DNA of 42,700 nt from Lachnospiraceae bacterium (GTDB taxonomy: Bacteria > Bacillota > Clostridia > Lachnospirales > Lachnospiraceae), in contig JAFVAL010000012.1 of assembly GCA_017480565.1 (NCBI GenBank), positions 1 to 42,700 of the forward strand. The letters are read 5' to 3'. The notes under the pieces were generated by a model that did no database searches, was not told the origin of the DNA, and saw only the letters and a list, made by a program, of their open reading frames with translations. The translations under genes were made by a program, and so were the position numbers. Positions 33,230-42,482 of this stretch are shown one piece after another; position 1 is the first letter of the stretch; the number at the start of each line of letters is the position of its first letter.

Positions 33230-33261
33230 AAAAAAATACTTCCCCGTACTCGGAGAAGTAT
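33230..33261 (-). terminator. Terminator of the GH39-GH2 operon
   Basis: On the minus strand, ATACTTCTCCG and CGGGGAAGTAT (33236-33246 with 33251-33261) form an 11-pair stem with one mismatch or wobble, followed by TTTTTT. It lies 34 bases past the GH39 stop. Confidence 0.85.
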
Positions 33262-33294
33262 GAAAAGAACGTGTATATCATTTTTTAGTTGATG

Positions 33295-34857
33295 TCATGC
33301 TCGTTGAATCACATAACAGTGCACATCGTTGACGCCTATCGTTCCGGAGAGTGTTAAGACACCGTCCTGCACTTCTGCCTCGACCGTCTCGTTAACGAGC
33401 CCGGACTTCTGCTTGATCTGGGCGATCTCCTCGCGGGACATCTCCACCGGCGCGCCCATTTGCTCCCAGACCTTTTTCGGATTGCAATGATCCTCATCGA
33501 TCCGGTAGCGTGTGACCTTCTTTGCGCCATCAGGCAGTTCGATCTTTACTTCGTACTCCTTTGCGGGCTCTGCTACCTGTTTCATGCGCTGGCGGTAGAC
33601 AAAAATACGCTTCTCATCCTCGCCTTCGTAGGCTGCGATCTCCACTTCCCCGTTCGTGTAAGGAAGATCATATTTTCTGGGTCCGGTCTCGCTCATCAGC
33701 TTGAGCGCGTAAAACTGTGGTTTCGGAATTCCGTTGATCGTTAATAAGCCAAATCCGCCGGAGAATTCATCCGGGATCATCACGAATTCATCGAAAATGT
33801 CGCTGAATGCCCAGATCGAACTGCCTGTCAGGTATCCTTCCATCTCGTCGATTCCCTTGACCTGGAATGCCGCAACCTTGCGCGTATCATTTGACGGAGA
33901 CATCAAGATCGCGTTGCAATTCCATTCCGTGAGATAGATGGGGTATTCCCCTCCGACCACTTCCTGGATCTGTTCTATGATCTGCCGCATCTGCCCCTTG
34001 GGCATCTCGCTCATCTCGGATTTGTCCTGCATGACTGCCTGGCAGCCTTCTAACGTCCGTCCGTTCTTTTTCGCGCTTAAGCGTTTCACCCCGCCGACAA
34101 TTGCATCAAACATAATCTTTCCGAGGAAGACTTCACCGATCCCATCGCCCGGATAATTGTGCGTGCTGATGAAATCGCAGGGAACTTCATTTTCCTTCAC
34201 AAACTGCATAAACTCTTTGATCCAGGCACCGGTTGCGCTCGCAGGCCCTCCGACCAGAAGCTTCGGATCGATGTCTTTGACCGCCCTTGCGGTGATCTCA
34301 TAGAGATGAAAATAGTCTGCCTGGCTTCCGGAAAAGAAGGTGGACATGTTTGGCTCATTCCAGACTTCAAAGTTCCAGCTCTCCACTTCTTCTGCCCCGT
34401 AACGGTGAATCAAAAACCGGATAAATGCTTTGATGAAATCCTGCCATGCGGCATCGTCCTTTGGCATCCCACAGCGCCCGTCTGCATTGACAGTCACTTT
34501 TTTCTGCGATTTGGCAAGCCTGGAAGGCATGAAGGATAACTCCACCCAAGGCTTCATGCCTGCCGCAAGGATGTGATCGTACGCGACGGCGATATTGTGG
34601 AAGTTATAATTCTTGAAGTTTTTCGCACCTGGCAGAGGCATAAAATCATCAAGGCCCATGTATGCCTGCATACTGTCATCGAAAATACCGTGGAAACGGA
34701 CGCGCTCGATCCCAAGTTCATCGTGGATGAACTTCAACTGCTCGGCATAGTCGGAGCGCAGCGCAAGCTTTGCCTGGCCGGAGCCGACACAGTACTGCCA
34801 GTGCTTGCTATTGTTCTTTCGTGGTGTCGAATCTTTAATCTCAAATGTTGTCTTCAT
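33295..34857 (-). CDS. GH39 glycosidase (beta-xylosidase-like)
   Basis: A 520-residue clan GH-A enzyme. The acid/base motif is EVWNEPN with Glu168 and the nucleophile is in YLTEWNCN with Glu311, both typical of GH39, whose known members are beta-xylosidases and alpha-L-iduronidases. After the barrel there is a beta-sandwich domain (about 390-520). The start at 34857 is set by GGGAGGAA; in-frame codons upstream overlap the GH2 gene. No signal peptide. It is co-transcribed after the GH2 gene (23-base gap), and ends in a terminator. Confidence 0.9.
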   Translation of the reverse strand: MKTTFEIKDSTPRKNNSKHWQYCVGSGQAKLALRSDYAEQLKFIHDELGIERVRFHGIFDDSMQAYMGLDDFMPLPGAKNFKNYNFHNIAVAYDHILAAGMKPWVELSFMPSRLAKSQKKVTVNADGRCGMPKDDAAWQDFIKAFIRFLIHRYGAEEVESWNFEVWNEPNMSTFFSGSQADYFHLYEITARAVKDIDPKLLVGGPASATGAWIKEFMQFVKENEVPCDFISTHNYPGDGIGEVFLGKIMFDAIVGGVKRLSAKKNGRTLEGCQAVMQDKSEMSEMPKGQMRQIIEQIQEVVGGEYPIYLTEWNCNAILMSPSNDTRKVAAFQVKGIDEMEGYLTGSSIWAFSDIFDEFVMIPDEFSGGFGLLTINGIPKPQFYALKLMSETGPRKYDLPYTNGEVEIAAYEGEDEKRIFVYRQRMKQVAEPAKEYEVKIELPDGAKKVTRYRIDEDHCNPKKVWEQMGAPVEMSREEIAQIKQKSGLVNETVEAEVQDGVLTLSGTIGVNDVHCYVIQRA

Positions 34858-34880
34858 TTTCTCTTCCTCCCGAACCCGAT

Positions 34881-37268
34881 TCATGTAAACTGCAGTGTCA
34901 TCTCTTGCTCTGCAAGTCCCTCTGCCATCACTGTGATTCTTGCCTCACCGGCCTTGCCGGTGCTTCTCACATAAAAGCCCATGCGGCCAAACCAAGTGGT
35001 ATAAGTGTCCCCCAAGAAGCTCTCTTCGGTGACTGGATTACCGCTGCCGATGGCTGCCAGGGTTCCTTCTCCGGCAACTCTCACTGTGACCTTTCGGTCC
35101 TGTAAAAGCTTCGTGATGCCTTTTTCATCTTCAAGCACAGCCTCGACAAACACCAGACTTCCGGTATCCGCGGGTGCGCAGGTGCTTTCCGGATGCAAGA
35201 CAAGGTTCGTCTCCTGTGCCGCAGTGTGAAGCTCTGCGCTTGCGATTTCATTTCCCTGCACGTCATAGCAAACTGCCTTTAAGCTGCCCGTTTTGTAAAT
35301 GGTCTCATATGTTGCCTTGCACTCCAAAAGGGTCTTCTTCCCAAGACTTACACCATCCTGGAACAACTCCACGAGTGCTCCCGGGCTGTAGACTTCGATC
35401 TCAGCCTTTCTTCCTTCGCATCCTGGCCAGGTCCAGCTTGCCACCGCATCGGTGTCTCTCCACATGCCGAAGAAATGTTTCTCTCCGCTGTGGTTGACCG
35501 GATGCACCGCAATATAAGGCTTCTTGTACTTGCCCCAGGCGATCGCAGCCGCATACATCTCTGTATCTGCATGGCCGATCAGATCGATTGCACCGCAGCC
35601 ACCGCTCACACACGGATACGGACGGTTAAATCCCCCCTTGTTCGTTCCATAAATTGGAACCCCCACGCCGGCTTCTCCCAGATAATCCATCGCTGTCCAC
35701 ATAAAATCACCGACCAGATAGGACTCCTTTGCAATCAAAGGCCAGCGCTTTGCCATGCCGTGCGGATAGGTCTCTGACCCAAGCATGATGCGCTCCGGCG
35801 CATAGCCGTGATGCGGCTCGTAGCAGTTCTCTGCGTAGTTTAGGCCCACGATATCCACCGTATCAAAGCAAGGTTTTAGCAGCTTTTCTACCTTCTCGGG
35901 CTTTCCCATCATCTTTTGAATAAACGGAACCACCGTGACGATGATATTGGCGAGCAGGCTGGCGGTCGCTGCAGAGTTTCTCGTCTCTTCATAGGGATTT
36001 ACCACGTCCTCCGGCTTTCCCTTTGAACGGGAGCCGCCCATGTTAGATACCACCGGATTGATGCAGTTGATTGTCGGTCTCGTCGGATCGAGCGCGCGGC
36101 AGAGGTCTGAAAGCTGCTTGCTAAGCACAGCGCCTTCGGGCTTTCCGGTATCTCCGATCTCGTTGCCGATCGAATAGAGGATCACGGACGGGTGGCTCAT
36201 ATCTTTCTTCACCATCGCGCCAAGATCCTTCTTCCACTCCTGATCGAAATAAACCGAATAATCGTAATCCACTTTTTTCAGCTGCCACTGGTCAAATGCC
36301 TCATCCATCACATACATGCCCAGCGCATCGCAGGCCTCCAAAAGTCCCTTCGCCGCCGGATTGTGCGCTGAACGAATCGCGTTAAATCCTGCCTCTTTCA
36401 GCTTTTTCACCTTCTGATATTCCATGCTTCTGGTGCTCACTGCGCCGAGAATTCCGTTGGTGTGATGGATGCAGCCGCCCCGCAGCTTCGTCTCTTTCCC
36501 ATTGATCAGAAGCCCGGTCTTTGCACTCCAGGAAAGGCTGCGGATGCCCGTAAGAACCTCAGCTTCATCGAGCACGTCTCCATTCTTCTCAATCATCGCC
36601 ACAACGCGGTAGAGATAGGGATGTTCTGCACTCCAAAGCTTGGCTTCCGGCACGGTGATCTTTACGTCCTGCCCCTCACCCTCTGCCACAAGCGCTTCTC
36701 CGTCAAAGATGCGAACAATGACCTTGCTCTGCGCAGAGAGCGCACTTACCTTCGTCGTCACATGAACCACCGCCGAGGTAATCGACTCTGTCAGCACGCA
36801 GATCCCATCCGGAACGATGTGCTCTTTCGCCCCGACATGCACCCAGACGTCACGGTAAATACCGCTGCCGGTATACCAACGGCTGTTGGGGGTCTGGGAG
36901 TTGTCTGCAATCACGACGAGCTCATTTTCCTCACCGAAGACAAGCTCCTCTGTCAAATCCACGGTGTAACCCGTGTAGCCGTTGATCCAGCCACCGATCT
37001 TCTTGCCATTTAGGAGCACAGAAGAACGGCGGTAGACACCTTCCATCTCGAGGACCACATCCTGACCTCTCCAAGTCTCCTCTGGCGTAAACACCTTTTT
37101 GTAAATGTACTTCCCGCCGGGGAAAAAGCCTGCCGCAGCACCATTTTTCATGTTCGGCAGACGCGTCTCGGCAAGCATCGCATCGTGAGGTAGCGTGACG
37201 GGCATCGCCTCCGTCTTCTTTAACTCATTTCTTACCGTCCATCCAGTATTCCAGGCATATTTCTTCAT
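34881..37268 (-). CDS. GH2 family glycosidase (beta-galactosidase-like)
   Basis: This 795-residue GH2 enzyme shows the jelly-roll domain (to about 150), an Ig-like domain and the barrel with ILYSIGNEIGD (acid/base Glu370) and MLGSETYP (nucleophile Glu499). A long C-terminal portion (about 620-795) holds two further beta-domains, as in extended bacterial beta-galactosidases. It lacks an N-terminal signal. The start at 37268 is supported by AAAGGA; the ORF extends upstream without a ribosome site. It differs clearly from the other GH2 in the window, and with GH39 forms a two-gene operon, divergent from a GH35-like gene. Confidence 0.92.
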   Translation of the reverse strand: MKKYAWNTGWTVRNELKKTEAMPVTLPHDAMLAETRLPNMKNGAAAGFFPGGKYIYKKVFTPEETWRGQDVVLEMEGVYRRSSVLLNGKKIGGWINGYTGYTVDLTEELVFGEENELVVIADNSQTPNSRWYTGSGIYRDVWVHVGAKEHIVPDGICVLTESITSAVVHVTTKVSALSAQSKVIVRIFDGEALVAEGEGQDVKITVPEAKLWSAEHPYLYRVVAMIEKNGDVLDEAEVLTGIRSLSWSAKTGLLINGKETKLRGGCIHHTNGILGAVSTRSMEYQKVKKLKEAGFNAIRSAHNPAAKGLLEACDALGMYVMDEAFDQWQLKKVDYDYSVYFDQEWKKDLGAMVKKDMSHPSVILYSIGNEIGDTGKPEGAVLSKQLSDLCRALDPTRPTINCINPVVSNMGGSRSKGKPEDVVNPYEETRNSAATASLLANIIVTVVPFIQKMMGKPEKVEKLLKPCFDTVDIVGLNYAENCYEPHHGYAPERIMLGSETYPHGMAKRWPLIAKESYLVGDFMWTAMDYLGEAGVGVPIYGTNKGGFNRPYPCVSGGCGAIDLIGHADTEMYAAAIAWGKYKKPYIAVHPVNHSGEKHFFGMWRDTDAVASWTWPGCEGRKAEIEVYSPGALVELFQDGVSLGKKTLLECKATYETIYKTGSLKAVCYDVQGNEIASAELHTAAQETNLVLHPESTCAPADTGSLVFVEAVLEDEKGITKLLQDRKVTVRVAGEGTLAAIGSGNPVTEESFLGDTYTTWFGRMGFYVRSTGKAGEARITVMAEGLAEQEMTLQFT

Positions 37269-37536
37269 GACAAAATCCTTTCTGTGGCTTTGATGATTTA
37301 CTGATAATACTGTATCCGATTCTTGTCTCACATGAAATTCCTGCTGTATTTTGACAGGCTTAATTCTTGAACTTGTTTAAAATGAATTTATCTGACATGA
37401 AACAATGCCCCATTCTCGGTCGTTTACACGCTCGAAGACTGGGCTAATTTTTGACATTTTTCTCCAGTTTTCAGCTTGTCTTTTCCGCCATTTCCTGAAA
37501 TACTGTTCTTAAGAAAATGAGAATGGAGGACTTCCC

Positions 37537-39213
37537 ATGATTCAGTTAGAAAAAAGAAACCAAGACACCGTTTTGCTCGTCGATGGCAAGCCATTTATCA
37601 TGCTCGCCGGTGAAGTGCATAACTCCGACTCTTCTTCCCCCACCTACATGGAAGGCATCTGGGACATCGCAGAAGGGCTTGGCATGAACACCCTCTTACT
37701 GCCGGTGACCTGGGAGATGGTGGAGCCTGAGCAAGGCACCTTCGATTTCTCCGTGCCGCAGAAGCTGATCGAGCAGGCCAGAGCGCGAGAGATGCACATT
37801 GTCTTCTTGTGGTTTGGCAGCTGGAAGAACGCAGAGTGCATGTATGCGCCTGCCTGGGTCAAGAAAGATACCGAGACCTATAAGCGTGCCGAGATCGTGA
37901 AGGGGCAGAAGAAGGCCGGCCGCAGAGTTTCTGCCCAGATGCCGGTGCAGATCCCTTATTACTCGCTTTCTTATCTCTGTGAGGCGACATGCAAGGCGGA
38001 TGCGAAGGCATTTGCCGCGTTAATGACCTTCTTAAAGGACTTTGATGAGAAAGAGCAGACCGTTCTCGCGGTGCAGGTGGAGAATGAAACCGGCCTGTTA
38101 GGCGCAGCAAGAGAGGTCTCCGACGAAGCGGACGCAGCCTTCGCAGCGCGGGTGCCGCAGGACTTTGTCGACTATATGCGTGCGCACACCGAGACGATGG
38201 TCGATGACGTGCGTGCCAGCGTGGAAAATGGTGCCGCTTCGGGCACATGGTCTGAGGTCTTCGGTGAGAATGCAGAAGAGATCTTCAGCGCTTACTATGT
38301 CTCCTCTTACGTCAATGCAGTCGCAGCCGCGGGCAAGGCCATCTATCCCCTTCCTCTGGCAGCCAACTGCTGGCTCAACAAGCCGGATGATACACCGGGC
38401 TTTTATCCCTCCGGCGGGCCGGTCTCCCGCGTCCATGAGGTCTGGGACTTCTGTGCCCCGGCAATCGACGTCTATTGCCCGGACATCTATGTGTCCTACT
38501 TTGACGACGTCTGCAAGGAATACGTGCGGCGCGGCAATCCGCTCTTCATCCCGGAGAGTGCGACCCACAGTTACTGCGCACCGAGACTCGTCTACACCGT
38601 TGGTCATTACCACGCTATGTGCTATTCTCCCTTCGGATTTGACGACATCGGCAAGCCATTTACCGCAACCCAGGGCTACCTCTTCGGCATGGATGTGACC
38701 GATCCTGCGCTTAAGACACCGCAGAATTTCGCAGAATATGGGAAGCTTGGCTCCATCTTAAAGAGTATGATGCCTCTGCTTGGCGATGCCTACGGAACGG
38801 ATCGTCTCCAGGCGGTCAGTGCGGAAGCCTCCGGCGCTGCGAAGCTTGCAGGACTCTCCATGCAGGAGATGATGAAGCTCATGATGACCGGCCAAGTCAC
38901 CCAGCCCGTGATGCACTTTGGTGATGTAAATGTAACCGCACGCTTTACCAGCCCGATGCAGCCTCGCACCGACGGTGTCCTGCTGGCACTCAAGGTCGCT
39001 GACGACGAGCTTTATCTGGTCGGAAATGCCTGCAGCATCGACCTCGCCTCCGCAAATGCAGATGCCCCGAACCTCGATCTGCTTTTGGTCGAAGAAGGAA
39101 CATTTAAAGACAACACCTGGTGCCCGGGACGTCGTTTCAACGGCGATGAGACCGCAACGTTCTCCTTTGAAGCTCCTGGCGTCTATCATGTGAAGTATTT
39201 TACCTATAAGTAA
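37537..39213 (+). CDS. GH35-like/DUF5597 beta-galactosidase-like protein
   Basis: The 558-residue protein starts with LVDGKPFIMLAGEVHNS, then GMNTLLLPVTWEMVEPEQG, as in clan GH-A GH35-like enzymes with a DUF5597 C-terminal domain. Acid/base is Glu184 in QVENETG and the nucleophile Glu340 in FIPES. The C-terminal 150 residues (from about 410) form the beta-rich DUF5597 part. The ATG follows GGAGG. No signal peptide. Monocistronic, divergent from GH2-GH39 across a 268-base region where I see no clear paired promoter, and ends in a perfect 14-base terminator stem. Confidence 0.88.
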   Translation: MIQLEKRNQDTVLLVDGKPFIMLAGEVHNSDSSSPTYMEGIWDIAEGLGMNTLLLPVTWEMVEPEQGTFDFSVPQKLIEQARAREMHIVFLWFGSWKNAECMYAPAWVKKDTETYKRAEIVKGQKKAGRRVSAQMPVQIPYYSLSYLCEATCKADAKAFAALMTFLKDFDEKEQTVLAVQVENETGLLGAAREVSDEADAAFAARVPQDFVDYMRAHTETMVDDVRASVENGAASGTWSEVFGENAEEIFSAYYVSSYVNAVAAAGKAIYPLPLAANCWLNKPDDTPGFYPSGGPVSRVHEVWDFCAPAIDVYCPDIYVSYFDDVCKEYVRRGNPLFIPESATHSYCAPRLVYTVGHYHAMCYSPFGFDDIGKPFTATQGYLFGMDVTDPALKTPQNFAEYGKLGSILKSMMPLLGDAYGTDRLQAVSAEASGAAKLAGLSMQEMMKLMMTGQVTQPVMHFGDVNVTARFTSPMQPRTDGVLLALKVADDELYLVGNACSIDLASANADAPNLDLLLVEEGTFKDNTWCPGRRFNGDETATFSFEAPGVYHVKYFTYK

Positions 39214-39224
39214 CGAAAAGAGGG

Positions 39225-39268
39225 CGTGTGAAAAAACGTGAATACGTTTTTTCACACGTTTCTTTTTG
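39225..39268 (+). terminator. Strong terminator of the GH35-like gene
   Basis: CGTGTGAAAAAACG (39225-39238) and CGTTTTTTCACACG (39245-39258) form a perfect 14-pair stem with a 6-base loop, followed by TTTCTTTTT. A related hairpin is at 42389-42436. Confidence 0.9.
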
Positions 39269-39410
39269 TGGAAGCTTTGCAGTTTTTGTTGATAAAAGGG
39301 CAAAATCCCCCTTACCTCCATAAGGCAGATCTCTTTTGTCCTTATGCGGCACAGCTGTTTCTATTCTTTTTATTCTGATATTTATAAAGATTATGACCGA
39401 TAGAAACTAG

Positions 39411-40065
39411 AATTACCTCGAGTCTCACGGAGTTTATGCCTCTTCGTACGATTCGGCGGTACCATCGGTCATGCGTCTCGTCCACGCACACATGGATTAT
39501 ATCACGTCTACGATCTCCGATATAGACTCAATGATCAATTCGTTGGTCGAACCTTATGATAATGCTGTCAAGTTACTGTGTACCATCCCCGGAGTTGACC
39601 GCAACAGTGCGATAACTATAATCTCCGAGATTGGTACGGATATGACACAGTTTTCTAATTCCAGGCGTTTATGTTGCTGGGCTGGCCTGACTCCGGGTAA
39701 TAACGAGTCAGCCGGTAAGAAGAAATCTGTTCGGATCACGCGTGCCGGCGTCTACCTCAAACCTGCATTGGTACAAGTTGCCCATGCAGCCGTGAAATCC
39801 AACAAATCTCCTTACTACAAAGCCAAATACGAACGCATCATGAAACGTCGTGGTAAGAAACGTGCTATTTATTGCGGTCGCCAGGATGATTCTTACTGCC
39901 GCCTATCAAATGCTGTCTACGGGTGAGGTTTGGAATCCCACCGATCTTTACAAGATTGATATGCCTGAACCTCTCAAGGAAAAACAGAAGGAAAAGGCTA
40001 TCAAACAGGCTAAGAAGCTTTTAATCGCCGAAGGGATTCTTGACGAATCCTTGCTTGCCTCGTAG
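39411..40065 (+). pseudogene. IS110-family transposase remnant, truncated and frameshifted
   Basis: The frame from 39411 to 39926 encodes the C-terminal transposase_20 region of an IS110-type enzyme: LCTIPGVDRNSAITIISEIG, FSNSRRLCCWAGLTPGNNES, the KKSVRITRAG segment and YERIMKRRGKKRAI. After about 39868 the true frame continues in the next reading frame (IAVARMILTAAYQMLSTG then WNPTDLYKIDMP) to the stop at 40063-40065. An extra T within GCTATTTATTGC explains the shift. The N-terminal DEDD catalytic domain is missing upstream, so the copy is inactive unless helped in trans. A stop (TAG) at 39408 bounds it. Confidence 0.88.
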
Positions 40066-40090
40066 CAAGTCTTAATCAATCAACCTGTCG

Positions 40091-40135
40091 AAAGTGGCTA
40101 TTATTCAATAGCCTATTTAAGTGTGCCACTTTTTG
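40091..40135 (+). terminator. Stem-loop at the IS110 remnant end
   Basis: AAAGTGGC (40091-40098) pairs with GCCACTTT (40125-40132), followed by TT; inside it a smaller stem GGCTATT/AATAGCC (40096-40102 with 40107-40113) is an alternative fold. It probably marks the right end of the element and may end transcription. Confidence 0.45.
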
Positions 40136-40838
40136 GCTGTCCTCTACTTTCTTTCACATTACTTTCCTCGGCTTTTGCCTGAAACAGCATCGCTGGGTAA
40201 ATAGATAGATTTTCTGGGCATCCGAATTGATCTTTCACATCATCGATAAAATGCTTCAGACCATCTAAGTTCTCCCCATCATAATTGCAGCGAAGTGTTA
40301 CACGGATCCCCTTCTCCAGCATCCGTCCGACTGCTTCCATCATGGCTTCATAATGATATGCTGTTGGATTTACATACTGTTTCCGTGCCTCATAGTCCTT
40401 ACGTTCACCGTCAACGGATACCTGAACTGTATCCAGATGCCAGAGTGTAACAGCCTCTTCCAACAGCTCCGGAGTCATGAACGTCGCATTGGTGATGAGC
40501 TTCGATCGGAATGGGACGCCTTTCTCGACAAAAAAACCGGATCGCACCAGCTCCTCAAGTCCGGCGTTCATAAGCTCTGTCCCGCTGACCGGCTGAACCC
40601 CGGTGCTCACAATAAACGTCCACTCCAAATCGGACAGCGAAACAGCCATATCAGTCAGCGAGCTCCGGAGGAGATGAGCCCTACCTTCTGAAAAAGTGTA
40701 TGCAAGAACAGACGGGCGGTACTGCTTGTCGCAATTGATTTTTTTCTTGATGATAGCGATTACTCTTTTATCTCCGGGCAATAGGATTCTCACATAGATC
40801 CAATCTGCCATGAGCAGAGGACAAATATACTCATACAT
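40113..40838 (-). pseudogene. Radical SAM (SPASM-type) maturase remnant without the Fe-S motif
   Basis: The ORF holds N-terminal sequence of a SPASM-type radical SAM maturase (RPSVLAYTFSEGRAHLLRSS, GLEELVRSGFFVEKG) and then jumps directly to VPFRSKLITNATFMTPELLE and VQVSVDGERKDYEARKQYV, which normally follow some 70 residues later. The CxxxCxxC cluster motif and the GGEP motif are absent, so the open frame is a deletion product. The C-terminus runs into the IS110 end (last about 16 residues), so the SPASM Cys region is also gone. No ribosome site precedes the ATG. Non-functional. Confidence 0.75.
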
Positions 40839-40928
40839 GGTACAGGAGAGATGTGAAAGAGAAAACTCTACGGGAATGTGGAATTTAGATTTTCATTCTA
40901 AGACTGTCTCGTATTTTTTAATAAGTTC

Positions 40929-40957
40929 TTGACAAAGTGACCGGCGCGCTTTATTCT
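40929..40957 (+). promoter_or_regulatory. Promoter of the secreted-protein gene
   Basis: TTGACA (40929-40934), 17 bases, TATTCT (40952-40957); the coding start follows at 41031. Confidence 0.6.
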
Positions 40958-41030
40958 AATAGATAATGAGGTATCGTGACGATAAAATCTGTTTTTCTAT
41001 TGGATTTCTTATTTTAAAGCAGAGGTAATA

Positions 41031-41573
41031 ATGAAAACTATCAGAAGATTTATCTGTATGTTATTAGCCATGTTTATTGCAGTAAATTTACTTGGGTCTT
41101 TTACTGTATCCTCAAAAGAGTTACCTGATTCAGACAGCATGAAACTGTTACAAGAATCATCTGAACTTATGGCTGTTTCAAGTAGTCCTTACATTTCTAT
41201 TAACATTCACAACACATTAACAACAGATGCTACAGGAACTAAATACAAATATGAAATATATTTACGTAGTGTTGCTGGTGATCTTTCTATAATAAGTGCA
41301 ACAAAACTTAGTACATTAGAGATTAAAACTAGCTCTGGAGGCTCAAAACTATTCTCAGTAACATCTACTACCACTTATGATTACCCAATGGGCTCAAGTA
41401 GCAATATCCCTATTGGGGTTTTTTATAGAAGTATCAACACCCCATTAACGTCAGCGTACATAAAAACGACAGGAGCGAGTGTCTATGGCTATAGCAGTGG
41501 ATGGTTATCCGTATCGAACCTTCAAGGAACAGTTACAATCAATTCCCCTTCCGAAATTGTATTGGACCGATAA
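41031..41573 (+). CDS. Secreted protein of unknown function
   Basis: The 180-residue product has a Sec signal peptide (positive start, then LLAMFIAVNLLGSFTVSS) and, after about residue 28, a beta-rich mature part with many Ser, Thr and Tyr residues (ISINIHNTLTTDATGTKY; LSTLEIKTSSGGSKLFSV; GASVYGYSSGWLSVSNLQG). I do not recognise the family; there is no cysteine in the mature part, so it is not a lipoprotein. AGAGG precedes the ATG. Strongly AT-rich. Its end overlaps the next gene by 89 bases, more than usual, so its C-terminus may be altered by recombination. Confidence 0.6.
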   Translation: MKTIRRFICMLLAMFIAVNLLGSFTVSSKELPDSDSMKLLQESSELMAVSSSPYISINIHNTLTTDATGTKYKYEIYLRSVAGDLSIISATKLSTLEIKTSSGGSKLFSVTSTTTYDYPMGSSSNIPIGVFYRSINTPLTSAYIKTTGASVYGYSSGWLSVSNLQGTVTINSPSEIVLDR

Positions 41574-42351
41574 AGAATGGCGAAGCGGGATTGTCTCTGA
41601 ACTGCGGCCTTATTTCATTCTGACGAAAGCTGATTATGCAACATTTTTGATCTGGATCAATGATGAACTTGGGATTCGAGAAATGACTTCCAGAGATTTG
41701 AAAGATCAAGACTTAAAATATATGATTCATTCCATTCGGAAAGGAGTCGCAGACAACTTCTGGCTTCTTGAGAAGAATGAAAACAGTGAACTATTTTATG
41801 AAACCGAGCCTTGGGCAGAGGGAGTCGAAGAAAGAAGAATTGTGATCGGCTATAATGAGGATCTCGACGAATTCTATAGTAATTCCAACTTTTTAGATCA
41901 TGTCCTCGCATATTTTCGCGGTATTAATGAAGAGGATCTTTCAAAAGATTCACTTTTAATCTATCCTATCCGTACACCACTGGCTTATGCGAACAATCTT
42001 CATTGCGTTCTAGAACAGTACTCCGGTTATCGGGGTCTTCAAATCATTCATCGAATATTGCATGCGGAAACTCTTGCCGTTTCAGCTCAAAAAGGCCAAA
42101 AAACGACGGTCTCAGGGGAGGTGTTTTTACCGGTTTTTCAACAGACATTTGATGAGTATGATATGGACACACATTTTCCGGAGTCAAAACATGGTGAGAA
42201 GTATCAGCTTACCTTTACAGAGGCAGATGGTCAAACGTTTTCCCTGATATTTGTCGAGGGCAGATTGTATTTCGGAGAGCGGGAATATATTGAACTGGAG
42301 GAAAACCAGCGTTTATCAAGCTGGATTCGAGAAATCCTTATGTCTGAATGA
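41485..42351 (+). CDS. Hypothetical cytoplasmic protein
   Basis: A 288-residue protein with no signal peptide or membrane segment. It is rich in aromatic and acidic residues (KLYWTDKEWRSGIVSELRP, YATFLIWINDELGIREM, LLIYPIRTPLAYANNLHC) and its last part looks beta-rich (YQLTFTEADGQTFSLIFVEG, RLYFGEREYIELEENQ). I do not recognise it. The ATG at 41485 is chosen because AGGAG lies 9 bases before it; a GTG at 41479 is too close to that site. It overlaps the secreted-protein gene in another frame and may be translated with it. Followed by a terminator. Confidence 0.65.
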   Translation: MAIAVDGYPYRTFKEQLQSIPLPKLYWTDKEWRSGIVSELRPYFILTKADYATFLIWINDELGIREMTSRDLKDQDLKYMIHSIRKGVADNFWLLEKNENSELFYETEPWAEGVEERRIVIGYNEDLDEFYSNSNFLDHVLAYFRGINEEDLSKDSLLIYPIRTPLAYANNLHCVLEQYSGYRGLQIIHRILHAETLAVSAQKGQKTTVSGEVFLPVFQQTFDEYDMDTHFPESKHGEKYQLTFTEADGQTFSLIFVEGRLYFGEREYIELEENQRLSSWIREILMSE

Positions 42352-42388
42352 TTCACGGAATTTGAGATAACATGAATCATGAATCTTA

Positions 42389-42436
42389 GGGCATGTAAAA
42401 ACGTAAATGCGTTATTTCACATGCCCTTGCTTTTTC
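42389..42436 (+). terminator. Terminator after the hypothetical gene
   Basis: GGGCATGTAAAAACG (42389-42403) pairs with CGTTATTTCACATGCCC (42410-42426) with small bulges, followed by TTGCTTTTTC. Its sequence is closely related to the hairpin at 39225-39258. Confidence 0.8.
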
Positions 42437-42482
42437 TATAGCAGCTATTTTTCACAGCCTCTTTTGTATTTTTCCATCGCAC

